From NCBI GenBank assembly GCA_009927375.1, contig RFNE01000222.1, positions 1-7,542 on the forward strand: a stretch of DNA of 7,542 nt. The letters are read 5' to 3'. Below are positions 1-6,436 of the stretch, piece after piece (the stretch's first letter is position 1; every line of letters starts with the position of its first letter). Under the pieces are notes generated by a model. The model did not search any database. It was given only the letters and a program-made list of their open reading frames with translations, and was not told where the DNA came from. The position numbers were made by a program, and so were the translations under genes. Origin of the DNA: Actinomycetota bacterium (GTDB lineage: Bacteria > Actinomycetota > Acidimicrobiia > Acidimicrobiales > Ilumatobacteraceae).

Positions 1-731
1 CCGCAAGATGATCCCGGTACTCGTCGACGCCGGCCATCGCGTGATCGCACCTGACCTCGTCGGGTTCGGCAAGAGCGACAAACCGACCGAGAAGAGTGAC
101 TACACCTATGCGCGTCACGTCAGCTGGATGGCAGAACTGCTTTTCGACCACCTCTCGATCCGCCACGCGACCTTCTTCGGCCAGGACTGGGGCGGCCTCG
201 TCGGACTCCGCCTCGTGGCGAGTGCACCGGAGCGATTCGCTCGCCTCGTGCTCAGTAATACCGGACTGCCGACCGGCGAGCAGCCGCTCTCGGAGGCATT
301 CATGGCGTGGCAAAGTTCTCGCAGGAGTCCCACAGTTCCCGATCGGCACGATCGTCAACGGCGGATCGGCGACCACGCTCCCCGACGACGTCGTCGCCGC
401 CTACGACGCGCCGTTCCCGGACGACTCCTACAAGGCCGGTGCGCGCATCTTTCCGTCACTCGTCCCGACGTCGACGTCCGACCCCGCACACCGCGACAAC
501 CTCATTGCGTGGGATGTGCTGCGAAAGTTCGAACGTCCGGTTCTCTGTTGCTTCGGTGATCGTGACCCAGTGACCAAGGGTGGTGACGCCATCTTCACTC
601 GCCTCATCCCTGGAGCAGCGGGACAACCTCACACCACGGTCGAAGGCGGTGGACACTTCATCCAGGAAGACAAGGGTGTCGAAGTCGCCACGATCATCGC
701 CAACTTCATCGCCGCAACGCCGAGGAGCTGA
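1..731 (+). CDS. Haloalkane dehalogenase-like alpha/beta hydrolase, 5'-partial, with two apparent frameshifts
   Basis: The protein is an alpha/beta-fold hydrolase of the haloalkane dehalogenase / epoxide hydrolase superfamily, whose members attack substrate with an aspartate and release the product with a His-acid pair. The nucleophile elbow FGQDWGG has its Asp at 185-187, followed by the Trp that binds halide in dehalogenases. A later GDRDPVT holds the likely acid (564-566), and GGGHFIQED holds the catalytic His (654-656). The cap carries YDAPFPDDSYKAG, as in the DhlA/HLD-I group, but I see no clear counterpart of DhlA's second halide-binding Trp, so dehalogenation is not assured. The N-terminus, including the oxyanion HG motif (about 55 residues), lies before the window. 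Reading runs in frame 2 to about 312, frame 1 for about five codons (KFSQ), then frame 3 to the TGA at 729-731. Restoring one A at 312-314 and one G at 324-328 gives WQKFSQEVPQFPIG, or QG in place of QE, a continuous family-like cap. The downstream metallo-hydrolase starts 3 bases later. Confidence 0.8.
722..727 (+). promoter_or_regulatory. Shine-Dalgarno site for the metallo-hydrolase
   Basis: GAGGAG sits 7 bases before the ATG at 735, inside the last codons of the upstream hydrolase. It fixes the start of the downstream gene and supports co-transcription and translation of the pair. Confidence 0.7.
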
Positions 732-734
732 CCC

Positions 735-1558
735 ATGGACATCACCCTGCTCGGCACCGGAAGTCCGCTCCCCGACCCACGGCGCGGCGGGCCGGCAACA
801 CTCGTGCGCACGAGCGGTCACCAGATCCTCGTCGATGCCGGTCGCGCGGTCGTCATGCGACTTGCTGGAGCAGGCACCTTGCCCGTGATGTTGAACGCGG
901 TGTTGATCACGCACCTCCACAGCGACCACCTCACTGATCTCAACGACGTGATCACGACGCACTGGGTGATGAGCCAACAGCCGACGACGCTCACGATCTA
1001 CGGCCCGCCCCGTACGAATGAAGTGGTGCAGGCGACGCTCGCTGCACTTGCACCCGACATCAGTTACCGACTCGCGCACCATCAAGACACCCTCACGTGG
1101 AAGCCACAAGTCGAGGTGATCGAGGTTGCCCCCGGTGATCAGTTCTCGATCGGTCCCGTGCAGGTGAAGGTCGCCGAAACACACCATCGCCCCGTCGAGC
1201 CAACCGTTGCATATCGCCTCGAGGACGACTCGGTGAGCGTTGTGCTCGGAGGAGACGGCATTCCGTGCGCGACGTTGGACGACCTCTGCCGCGGTGCGAC
1301 CGCATACGTGCAGACGGTGCTACGCGATGACCTCGTGAAGCTCATCCCGAACAAGCGCTTCCTCGACATCCTCGACTACCACTCCACCGTCGAGCAGGCG
1401 GCGCAGACCGCGCAGCGAGCAGGCGTGTCGAAGTTGATCCTCACCACTACGTGCCGTCGATACAGCCGGGTCAGGAAGACGAATGGCGCGCCATCGCGGC
1501 GCGCCATTTCAGTGGTGAGATCGTCCTCGGGGACGACCTCACCACCACGTCAATCTGA
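735..1558 (+). CDS. RNase Z/arylsulfatase-like metallo-beta-lactamase-fold hydrolase, apparent frameshift near the 3' end
   Basis: This is a metal-dependent hydrolase of the metallo-beta-lactamase fold, closest in style to the RNase Z / arylsulfatase branch. It opens with the typical MDITLLGTGSPLPDP strand and loop. The metal motif HLHSDH is at residues 60-65, with a further histidine pair in ETHHRP and an Asp in VLGGDGIP. As read, the frame runs on to 1571 with an arginine- and serine-rich tail. Adding one C in the ACCACT at 1443-1448 instead gives LILTHYVPSIQPGQEDEW and a clean end at the TGA at 1556-1558, about 274 residues. The restored LTHYVPS supplies the last conserved metal-binding His of this branch, so the repair is convincing. 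The start has a good Shine-Dalgarno. The gene follows the alpha/beta hydrolase by 3 bases and is probably in its operon; it converges on amt. Substrate is unknown: a true tRNA 3' RNase Z is possible, but a small-molecule hydrolase is equally likely. Confidence 0.82.
1482..1508. repeat. Perfect 11-bp inverted repeat (strong GC hairpin) inside the 3' end of the metallo-hydrolase
   Basis: The arms AATGGCGCGCC (1482-1492) and GGCGCGCCATT (1498-1508) are perfectly complementary around a 5-base loop. Each arm contains the palindrome GGCGCGCC. The element is about 50 bases before the stop codon and encodes WRAIAARHF in the repaired frame. A short T-run (1507-1509) follows, but no real U-tract. It could act as a terminator-like or RNA-stability hairpin between convergent genes, or be a by-product of coding. 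Confidence 0.6.
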
Positions 1559-1567
1559 GTCGCTGAA

Positions 1568-2945
1568 CTAGCGGTGTGAGCCCTGGAACTCGGGGTATGC
1601 GAGCACGCCCATCTCGGCGATGTCGAGTCCGTCGAGCTCGTCTTGCGCCGATGAGCGAAGGCCCTTCTTCAGGACCTTCTTCTGGATCGCAAAGAACGCT
1701 GCCGAGAGCGCGCCGTTGACCACGAGGATCGTCACTCCGCCGAGCGCTTGCGCACCGAGCTGACCTGCATCGCCGTACAACAACCCCTTCACGCCCTCCA
1801 CGCTCGAGCCGTTCCAGCCTGCACCGTAGGAACCGTTCGCAAAGATGCCGACGGACAGCACTCCGAGCAGACCACCCACGCCGTGCACGGAGATCGCCCC
1901 GACGGGATCGTCGATGCCGCGGCGTTCGAAGAAGTAGACCGCCTCGATCACGATGATCGCAGCGACGACGCCGATGACGGCCGCCGCCCACGGTGAGACG
2001 AATGCGCACGGCGCCGTGATCGCCACGAGACCCGCCAACATGCCGTTGGCCATCATGCCTGGATCTGGCTTACCGGTCTTGCGAGTGATGTAGAGCATCG
2101 CGGCAACCGCACCGAATGCTCCGGCGATCGCGGTGTTCGTCGCTGCAGTCGCAAACTGCACGTCGGTTGCAGCGAACGTGCTCGCGGCGTTGAAGCCGAA
2201 CCATCCGAACAACAGAATGAACGTGCCGAGCATCGCCATCGGGATGTGGTGTCCGGCAATCGTGTTCGATGAACCATCCGCGTTGAACTTGCCGAGGCGC
2301 GGACCGATCGCAAGCGCTCCAGTGAGCGCGGCCACGCCGCCGACCATGTGCACGACTCCCGAGCCTGCGAAGTCGACATACCCCGCGCCGAGCGACATCG
2401 TGCTCCACGTCTTGGCGAGCCAGCCACCGCCCCAGGTCCACGCGGCGATCACTGGGTAGTAGATCGAACCGCAGAAGAAGCCCCAACCGACAAAGCTTCC
2501 CCCATCTCCAACGCTCGGCCATCGAACCGGTCGGGATCGTCGCGACGGTGTCCATGAACGCAACCATGTAGAGGAAGAATCCGAGCACGGCCGGCGTCAT
2601 CGCGTCACCCGCGAGAGCCCAACCGCCCTTCCACGCGAACACCCAGTCGCCACTGCCGATCAAGGCGCCGCCAACCGGCGTGTCCATTCCGAATGCCGAG
2701 TACGAGAACCCGCCGAAGGCGAGCGCGAATCCGACGAAATAGAAGCCGACGAAGCCGAGACCGAAGATGGCAAAGTTCGTCGCCACCACGTGGGCCGCGT
2801 GCTTGGCACGACAGAACCCGGTCTCGACGAGGGCGAACCCCGCCTGCATGAACACCACGAGGGCGGCACCGATCACGATCCACAGCAAGCTGATCTGCTG
2901 CCCGAGAATCGTCACGGCATCTGCCGTGTCTGCGAATACTGACAT
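1568..2945 (-). CDS. amt: Ammonium transporter (AmtB family), one apparent frameshift
   Basis: This is an inner-membrane ammonium channel of the Amt/MEP/Rh family. The repaired product is about 458 residues, within the family range, with about eleven hydrophobic segments. Visible landmarks are the first helix with MQAGFALVETGF, the TGSMAERWRW loop, AAWTWGGGWL, the pore-histidine motif DFAGSGVVHMVGG (His codon 2350-2348, about residue 199), the second pore-histidine motif ISVHGVGGLLG (His codon 1885-1883, about residue 354), and the usual cytoplasmic tail GLDIAEMGVLAYPEF. The frame set by the ATG at 2945 breaks at the five-C run (five G on the coding strand) at 2499-2503. Removing one G gives ERWRWGSFVGWGFFCG and continues to the TAG at 1568. 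A strong AAGGAGG precedes the start. No PII (glnB/glnK) gene adjoins it: the gene downstream is convergent and the one upstream is divergent. Identification is secure; transport mode is inferred from family. Confidence 0.93.
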
Positions 2946-2949
2946 GTTT

Positions 2950-2956
2950 CCTCCTT
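2950..2956 (-). promoter_or_regulatory. Strong Shine-Dalgarno site for amt
   Basis: On the minus strand AAGGAGG lies 4 bases before the ATG at 2945-2943. It is the best ribosome-binding site in the window and fixes the amt start at MSVFADTADAV. Confidence 0.8.
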
Positions 2957-3034
2957 GTGCGACACCATCGCTGGCAGTCGCTGAACTGATCGATACGACG
3001 AGTCCGGAGGCCCCATTGCGCCCAAACGCGATAC

Positions 3035-3056
3035 GAAACTAACGAAGCGATGTTTC
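3035..3056. repeat. Short inverted repeat GAAAC-N12-GTTTC upstream of amt
   Basis: GAAAC (3035-3039) and GTTTC (3052-3056) are exact reverse complements separated by 12 bases, so their centres are 17 bases apart. Neither outward nor inward neighbours extend the match. The position between amt and the HNH gene makes an operator conceivable, but five-base arms can arise by chance. Confidence 0.3.
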
Positions 3057-3104
3057 AGGGGGCGTCTTGTCTGTGTTACGCGCAGATTATTCTTTGACAC
3101 GGAA

Positions 3105-3590
3105 ATGGCGACGAAACGCGCAAACACGAAACGCTCCGTTAACACGGTGGCGCTTCCACCGCTCGTTGCCGAACGCATCACGTGCACACTCTCCAAGTGG
3201 ACCGGCGAGGTTGGCCGATGCCAATGGTGCGACACGTCCATCGACTCGCCTCGCCGTCGTACCTGGTGCTCGGACAAATGCGGCCGTGCCTGGCAACGCG
3301 AGCACATCTGGCGATTCGCCCGCTCGACGGCAAAGCGCCGTGCGAAATACCGCTGCACCCGCCCCGGATGCACGGCCGCACGGCGCGACTGCGAGGTCAA
3401 CCACATCACTCCCCGAAACGGCGATGGGTACGGTCCTGGTTGCCATCATCACCTCTTGCCCGATGCGAGCGGCAATGGTGGTCTCGAGGTGCTCTGTCGT
3501 GCGCATCACGCCGAGATCACCAAGGCACAGGCAACGGCGCGTGCCGAGGCACGGCGAGCGGCCAAGTTGGCCAGTGAAACTACGCTCTAG
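3105..3590 (+). CDS. Small HNH endonuclease domain protein
   Basis: This 161-residue protein has an HNH nuclease domain in its second half. CEVNHITPRNGDG (residues 96-108) supplies the catalytic His100, and LEVLCRAHHAEITKAQ (127-142) supplies the closing Cys/His pair and the usual basic end. The commonest form of the first motif is DHI; here it is NHI. A likely structural zinc site uses C84/C89 with C131 and H134. In front of it is a second Cys cluster, C39-x2-C42 and C55-x3-C59 (CQWC, WCSDKC), that looks like a separate zinc ribbon. The N-terminus is short and basic; no signal peptide is seen. The ATG at 3105 has only GGAA before it and a TATTCT -10-like hexamer 11 bases upstream, so the leader may be very short. 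The Nudix start lies 2 bases after its stop. Target and role (repair, defence or a domesticated element) cannot be told from sequence; no methylase, toxin or phage gene is adjacent. Confidence 0.75.
   Translation: MATKRANTKRSVNTVALPPLVAERITCTLSKWTGEVGRCQWCDTSIDSPRRRTWCSDKCGRAWQREHIWRFARSTAKRRAKYRCTRPGCTAARRDCEVNHITPRNGDGYGPGCHHHLLPDASGNGGLEVLCRAHHAEITKAQATARAEARRAAKLASETTL
3581..3586 (+). promoter_or_regulatory. Candidate leaderless -10 element for the Nudix gene
   Basis: TACGCT (TANNNT) is followed by exactly 6 bases and then the GTG at 3593. This spacing would put the transcription start on or next to the start codon. The hexamer lies in the last codons of the HNH gene, and no Shine-Dalgarno is present. 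No good -35 is visible. Confidence 0.4.
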
Positions 3591-3592
3591 CC

Positions 3593-4063
3593 GTGGCGTT
3601 TCGTGACGGCGATGGTTGGGTCTACTGCACCTGCGGACATCGTCACTGGGGTCTCCACGGCGCAGCAGGACTGCTGTTGATTCGTCTCGACATGAATGAG
3701 CCACACGTACTCCTCCAGCTGCGTGCCGCGTGGACTCATGGCGGCGGCACGTGGGCACTGCCGGGTGGCGCGCTCGATTCACACGAAGACTCGATCGCCG
3801 CGGCCAAGCGAGAAGCACAGGAAGAAGCCGGAATCGACCCGTCGAAGTTCCTCGTGCGTGATGTGTTCAGCGACGATCACGGTCCGTGGCGTTACGACAC
3901 CGTGATCGCCCACGCTCAGGGCGAAATCGGCGCATTCGAGGCGAACGCCGAGTCCGATGACCTCCAGTGGGTGGCGCTCAGCAGCGTGGAGACCTTCGAA
4001 CTCCACGCAGGGCTCGCCGGCGCGTGGCCACAACTGCACGAGCGGGTGCGCTCAACGTTGTAG
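3593..4063 (+). CDS. Nudix hydrolase (MutT-like)
   Basis: This 156-residue Nudix-fold pyrophosphohydrolase would cleave a nucleoside diphosphate linked to another moiety, using divalent metal. The Nudix box is complete: Gly59, then Glu65 after five residues, then after seven more REAQEEAGI (73-81), with Ala75 at the hydrophobic position. Before it is LPGGAL, as expected. The N-terminus has WVYCTCGHRHWGLHGAAGLLL-type sequence (about 9-29) with C12-x-C14 and three His, a form seen in actinobacterial MutT-like proteins; metal binding there is a guess. The start chosen is GTG at 3593, 2 bases after the HNH stop, because the conserved N-terminal block begins within a few residues of it. It may be co-transcribed with the HNH gene or start leaderless from its own -10 at 3581. 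The substrate cannot be named; oxidised-nucleotide clean-up is one option. Confidence 0.9.
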   Translation: MAFRDGDGWVYCTCGHRHWGLHGAAGLLLIRLDMNEPHVLLQLRAAWTHGGGTWALPGGALDSHEDSIAAAKREAQEEAGIDPSKFLVRDVFSDDHGPWRYDTVIAHAQGEIGAFEANAESDDLQWVALSSVETFELHAGLAGAWPQLHERVRSTL

Positions 4064-4093
4064 ATCGGGCGCTCCCACTACGGGAAGCCTCAG

Positions 4094-4099
4094 TAACAT
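4094..4099 (+). promoter_or_regulatory. Candidate leaderless -10 element for the aminotransferase
   Basis: TAACAT (TANNNT) is followed by exactly 6 bases before the ATG at 4106. It lies in the 42-base gap after the Nudix gene, and there is no Shine-Dalgarno in front of the ATG. A -35 is not convincing. Confidence 0.5.
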
Positions 4100-4105
4100 G
4101 GTCGA

Positions 4106-5458
4106 ATGACGATCGAAGCAACCCAGACCAAGGCATACCTCGACGACCGCGCCCACGTATTTCACTCGTGGTCGGCCCAAGGCACGCTCAACCCCGTCGA
4201 GATCACCGGTGGTGAAGGTTCCTACTTCTGGGACTCGACCGGCAAGAAGTATCTCGACTTCTCCAGCCAGCTCGTCAACCTGAACATCGGACACCAGCAT
4301 CCGAAACTGATCGCCGCGATCCAGGAGCAGGCCGCCAAGCTCTGCACCGTCGCACCGGCATTCGCCAACGACGCACGCAGCGAGGCTGCCCGACTCATCA
4401 CCGAGCTCGCCCCTGGCGATTTGAACATGGTGTTCTTCACCAACGGAGGTGCCGAGGCAGCAGAGAATGCGGTGCGCATGTCGCGCCTGCACACCGGCCG
4501 TCACAAGATCCTCACGATGTATCGCTCGTACCACGGCTCCACCGCTGGCGCGATCGCTCTCACCGGTGACCCACGCCGCTGGCCGAACGAGACCGGCGCT
4601 TCGGGTGCCGTCAAGTTCTGGGGACCGTACGCATACCGCAGTGCGTTCCATTCGACGAACGAAAAGGAAGAGTGCGAGCGTGCACTGCAGCACCTCGAAG
4701 ACGTGTTGATGGTCGAAGGCCCGCACACCGTCGCGATGATCGGCATGGAGACCGTCGTCGGCACCAACGGCATCCTCGTTCCGCCGGACGGCTACCTGAA
4801 GGGCGTGCGCGAGATCTGTGACCGCTACGGCATCGTCATGATGTGCGACGAGGTCATGGCCGGTTTCGGCCGTTGCGGTGAATGGTTCGCCGTCAACAAG
4901 TGGAACGTCACCCCAGACCTCATCTGTTTCGCCAAGGGCGTGAACTCGGGCTACGTCCCGCTTGGCGGCGTCATCATCAGCCAGAAGATCGCCGACTCCT
5001 TCAAGGATCGCGTGTACCCAGGCGGACTCACCTACAGCGGCCACCCCCTCGCATGTGCGGCTGCAGTCGCCTCGATCAACATCTTCAAGGAAGAAAAGAT
5101 CATCGAGAACGCCCGCACGATCGGTGAAACGGTCATCAAGCCGGAACTCGCCAAGTTGAAGGACAAGCACCCCTCCGTCGGCGACGTCCGCGGTCTCGGA
5201 GTGTTCTGGGCCGTGGAGCTCGTGCGCGACCGTGCCACGCGCAAGCCGCTCGTGCCATTCAACGCCGCAGGCGCCGACAACAAGCCGATGCTCGACTTCG
5301 CCGCAGCCTGCAAGAAGAACGGTCTGTGGCCGTTCACGCACTTCAACCGCACCCACGTCGCACCACCGTGCACCGTGAACGCTGACGAGATCCGCGAGGG
5401 AATCGCCATCCTCGACGAGGCGCTGACGGTCGCAGACTCGTACTACGAAGGAAAGTGA
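4106..5458 (+). CDS. Class III (omega) PLP-dependent aminotransferase, possibly taurine- or omega-amino-acid:pyruvate type
   Basis: This intact 450-residue enzyme is a fold-type I, class III aminotransferase that moves an amino group from an omega-amine or amino acid to a 2-oxo acid using pyridoxal phosphate. The N-terminus has HVFHSWSAQG and GSYFWDSTGKKYLDF, typical of the subgroup annotated as taurine:pyruvate or omega-amino-acid:pyruvate transaminases. FTNGGAEAAENAVR forms the phosphate-binding turn, MMCDEVMAGFGR holds Asp248, which pairs with the pyridine nitrogen, CFAKGVNSGYVPLGG holds the Schiff-base Lys277, and GLTYSGHPLAC holds Thr309, which reaches the phosphate of the partner subunit. 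No frameshift is seen. It appears to have its own leaderless promoter and ends 3 bases from the convergent asparaginase-family gene. The class is secure; the amino donor is inferred from resemblance only. 4-aminobutyrate, beta-alanine or a diamine are alternatives, and no sulfoacetaldehyde-pathway gene is adjacent to support taurine. Confidence 0.9.
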   Translation: MTIEATQTKAYLDDRAHVFHSWSAQGTLNPVEITGGEGSYFWDSTGKKYLDFSSQLVNLNIGHQHPKLIAAIQEQAAKLCTVAPAFANDARSEAARLITELAPGDLNMVFFTNGGAEAAENAVRMSRLHTGRHKILTMYRSYHGSTAGAIALTGDPRRWPNETGASGAVKFWGPYAYRSAFHSTNEKEECERALQHLEDVLMVEGPHTVAMIGMETVVGTNGILVPPDGYLKGVREICDRYGIVMMCDEVMAGFGRCGEWFAVNKWNVTPDLICFAKGVNSGYVPLGGVIISQKIADSFKDRVYPGGLTYSGHPLACAAAVASINIFKEEKIIENARTIGETVIKPELAKLKDKHPSVGDVRGLGVFWAVELVRDRATRKPLVPFNAAGADNKPMLDFAAACKKNGLWPFTHFNRTHVAPPCTVNADEIREGIAILDEALTVADSYYEGK

Positions 5459-5461
5459 CGA

Positions 5462-6436
5462 CTACGTGCGGGCGATGACCCGCACGTCACCAACTCGTTG
5501 CCCGTGACCAAACACGGGTGAGGAAAACGCCGCGGGGTTGACCCCTGCGACGTCCACACCGAGACGCTCGAGCGCCCACTTCATCAGTGGCGGACGTGCG
5601 CGGTTCGCACCATCCGCAACCTTCAACGCGACGGCGCGTCCATCCGCTAGTCCGACCGCGAACACTCCCTCTGCTCCGTCTTTGGCAACGAGACCGCTCA
5701 CACCCTCCATCAGCAAGGTGACGTCGCGAGTGGGCCCTCCCACCATCTTCGGGTTGGCTCGCATCGCATCCCCAACGACTCGCGCGGGTGAACCCTCGGG
5801 CGCGGTCGCGGCGAGTCGGAACGCCCGTGCAAGACCGACCAACGAAATTGCGTGAGCCGGCGCTCCGCAACCATCGACGGCGATGTGCGCAGCCTCCTCT
5901 CCCGTCATCTCGGGCACCATCTCGGTGATCCGACGCTGGAGTGGATGGTCGACGTGGAGGTAACTCGCATCGTGCGCCCAGCCATTGTGGACGCACGTCG
6001 CGAGCATGCCGGAGTGCTTCCCCGAGCAATTCATCTGCAATGGTGACTTTGCCAAGCCCGATGCGATGGCGGCGTGTGCCGCATCGTCATCGAGTGGATA
6101 GTCGGCGGTGTTTGCAAGCGCACCTTCGGTGAGATTCGCTGAAGCGAGAATCTCTCGCGCCCCGGCAAGGTGCTCGGCCCGACCGTCATGACTCGCGCAC
6201 ACCAACGCGAGCAACCGTGATGGGAGCTTCAGGCCGCTCGCGACCATCGCGGTCGCTTGGATCGGCTTGGTCGATGACCGCGGAAAGATTGGAAGGCTCG
6301 GATCACCCGCCGCGAACGCGATCGATCCGTCCGGATTGAGCGCCACGACTGCACCGTGGTGAATGGACTCGTCGCGGCCACTGCGCGTCGTCACCGCAAG
6401 CTCGACGAATCCCCCGGAGAGGATCGACTCGCTCAC
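5462..6436 (-). CDS. Asparaginase II family protein (Rhizobium-type L-asparaginase)
   Basis: This intact 324-residue protein belongs to the asparaginase II family (Pfam PF06089), typified by the inducible Rhizobium etli L-asparaginase, which hydrolyses asparagine to aspartate and ammonia and is unrelated to the E. coli AnsA/AnsB fold. The motifs appear in order: FPRSSTKPIQA (S54-x-x-K57, the Ser-Lys pair), CASHDGRAEH (80-89), MNCSGKHSGM (C137, K140), VDGCGAPAHAI (C190), GPTRDVTLLM, and ANRARPP near the end. C137, K140 and C190 match the zinc-site residues described for the Rhizobium enzyme. No signal peptide is seen, so it should be cytoplasmic. The start is GTG at 6436; GTGA at 6436-6433 overlaps the stop of the nucleoside hydrolase, so translation is probably coupled. 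Its 3' end contains a 9-bp inverted repeat and faces the aminotransferase. Ammonia release would fit with nitrogen scavenging, but some homologues lack proven activity. Confidence 0.9.
   Translation of the reverse strand: MSESILSGGFVELAVTTRSGRDESIHHGAVVALNPDGSIAFAAGDPSLPIFPRSSTKPIQATAMVASGLKLPSRLLALVCASHDGRAEHLAGAREILASANLTEGALANTADYPLDDDAAHAAIASGLAKSPLQMNCSGKHSGMLATCVHNGWAHDASYLHVDHPLQRRITEMVPEMTGEEAAHIAVDGCGAPAHAISLVGLARAFRLAATAPEGSPARVVGDAMRANPKMVGGPTRDVTLLMEGVSGLVAKDGAEGVFAVGLADGRAVALKVADGANRARPPLMKWALERLGVDVAGVNPAAFSSPVFGHGQRVGDVRVIART
5464..5487. terminator. Candidate hairpin terminator between convergent aminotransferase and asparaginase genes
   Basis: The arms ACGTGCGGG (5464-5472) and CCCGCACGT (5479-5487) are perfect complements with a 6-base loop. 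The hairpin begins 5 bases after the aminotransferase stop and lies within the last codons of the asparaginase gene. There is no U-tract on either strand, so it would be a tail-less actinobacterial-type terminator or a 3'-end stabiliser. Confidence 0.45.
6433..6436 (-). promoter_or_regulatory. GTGA stop/start overlap
   Basis: On the minus strand GTG (6436-6434) starts the asparaginase-family gene and TGA (6435-6433) ends the nucleoside hydrolase. The overlap implies one transcript and coupled translation. Confidence 0.75.

Larger units (their letters stand above)
2946..3104. promoter_or_regulatory. Divergent intergenic region between amt and the HNH gene
   Basis: These 159 bases separate two divergent starts and must hold both promoters. 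On the plus strand TATTCT at 3088-3093 fits a -10 hexamer for the HNH gene, with TTGTCT at 3067-3072 as a poor, closely spaced -35; the transcript would then have a leader of only a few bases. For amt I cannot choose a single -10. An inverted repeat GAAAC-N12-GTTTC (3035-3039 and 3052-3056) lies upstream of both and is a possible operator. I could not fit the spacing of an actinobacterial GlnR box. No open frame or RNA gene is apparent. Confidence 0.5.

Noticed and set aside
308..2503. Programmed ribosomal frameshifting as the cause of the frame breaks
   Set aside because: There is no common slippery motif or downstream stimulator, the shifts go in different directions, and four unrelated metabolic genes would all need it. 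Base-calling error or mutation is simpler.
2957..3104. A GlnR box upstream of amt
   Set aside because: GTAAC- and GAAAC-like words are present on the minus strand, but their spacing (18 and 8 bases) does not match the GTNAC-N6-GAAAC pattern.
4052..5356. A long open frame of about 434 codons on the minus strand opposite the aminotransferase
   Set aside because: It mirrors a gene with complete class III motifs, has no recognisable domain, and is the usual high-G+C shadow of a strongly coding strand.
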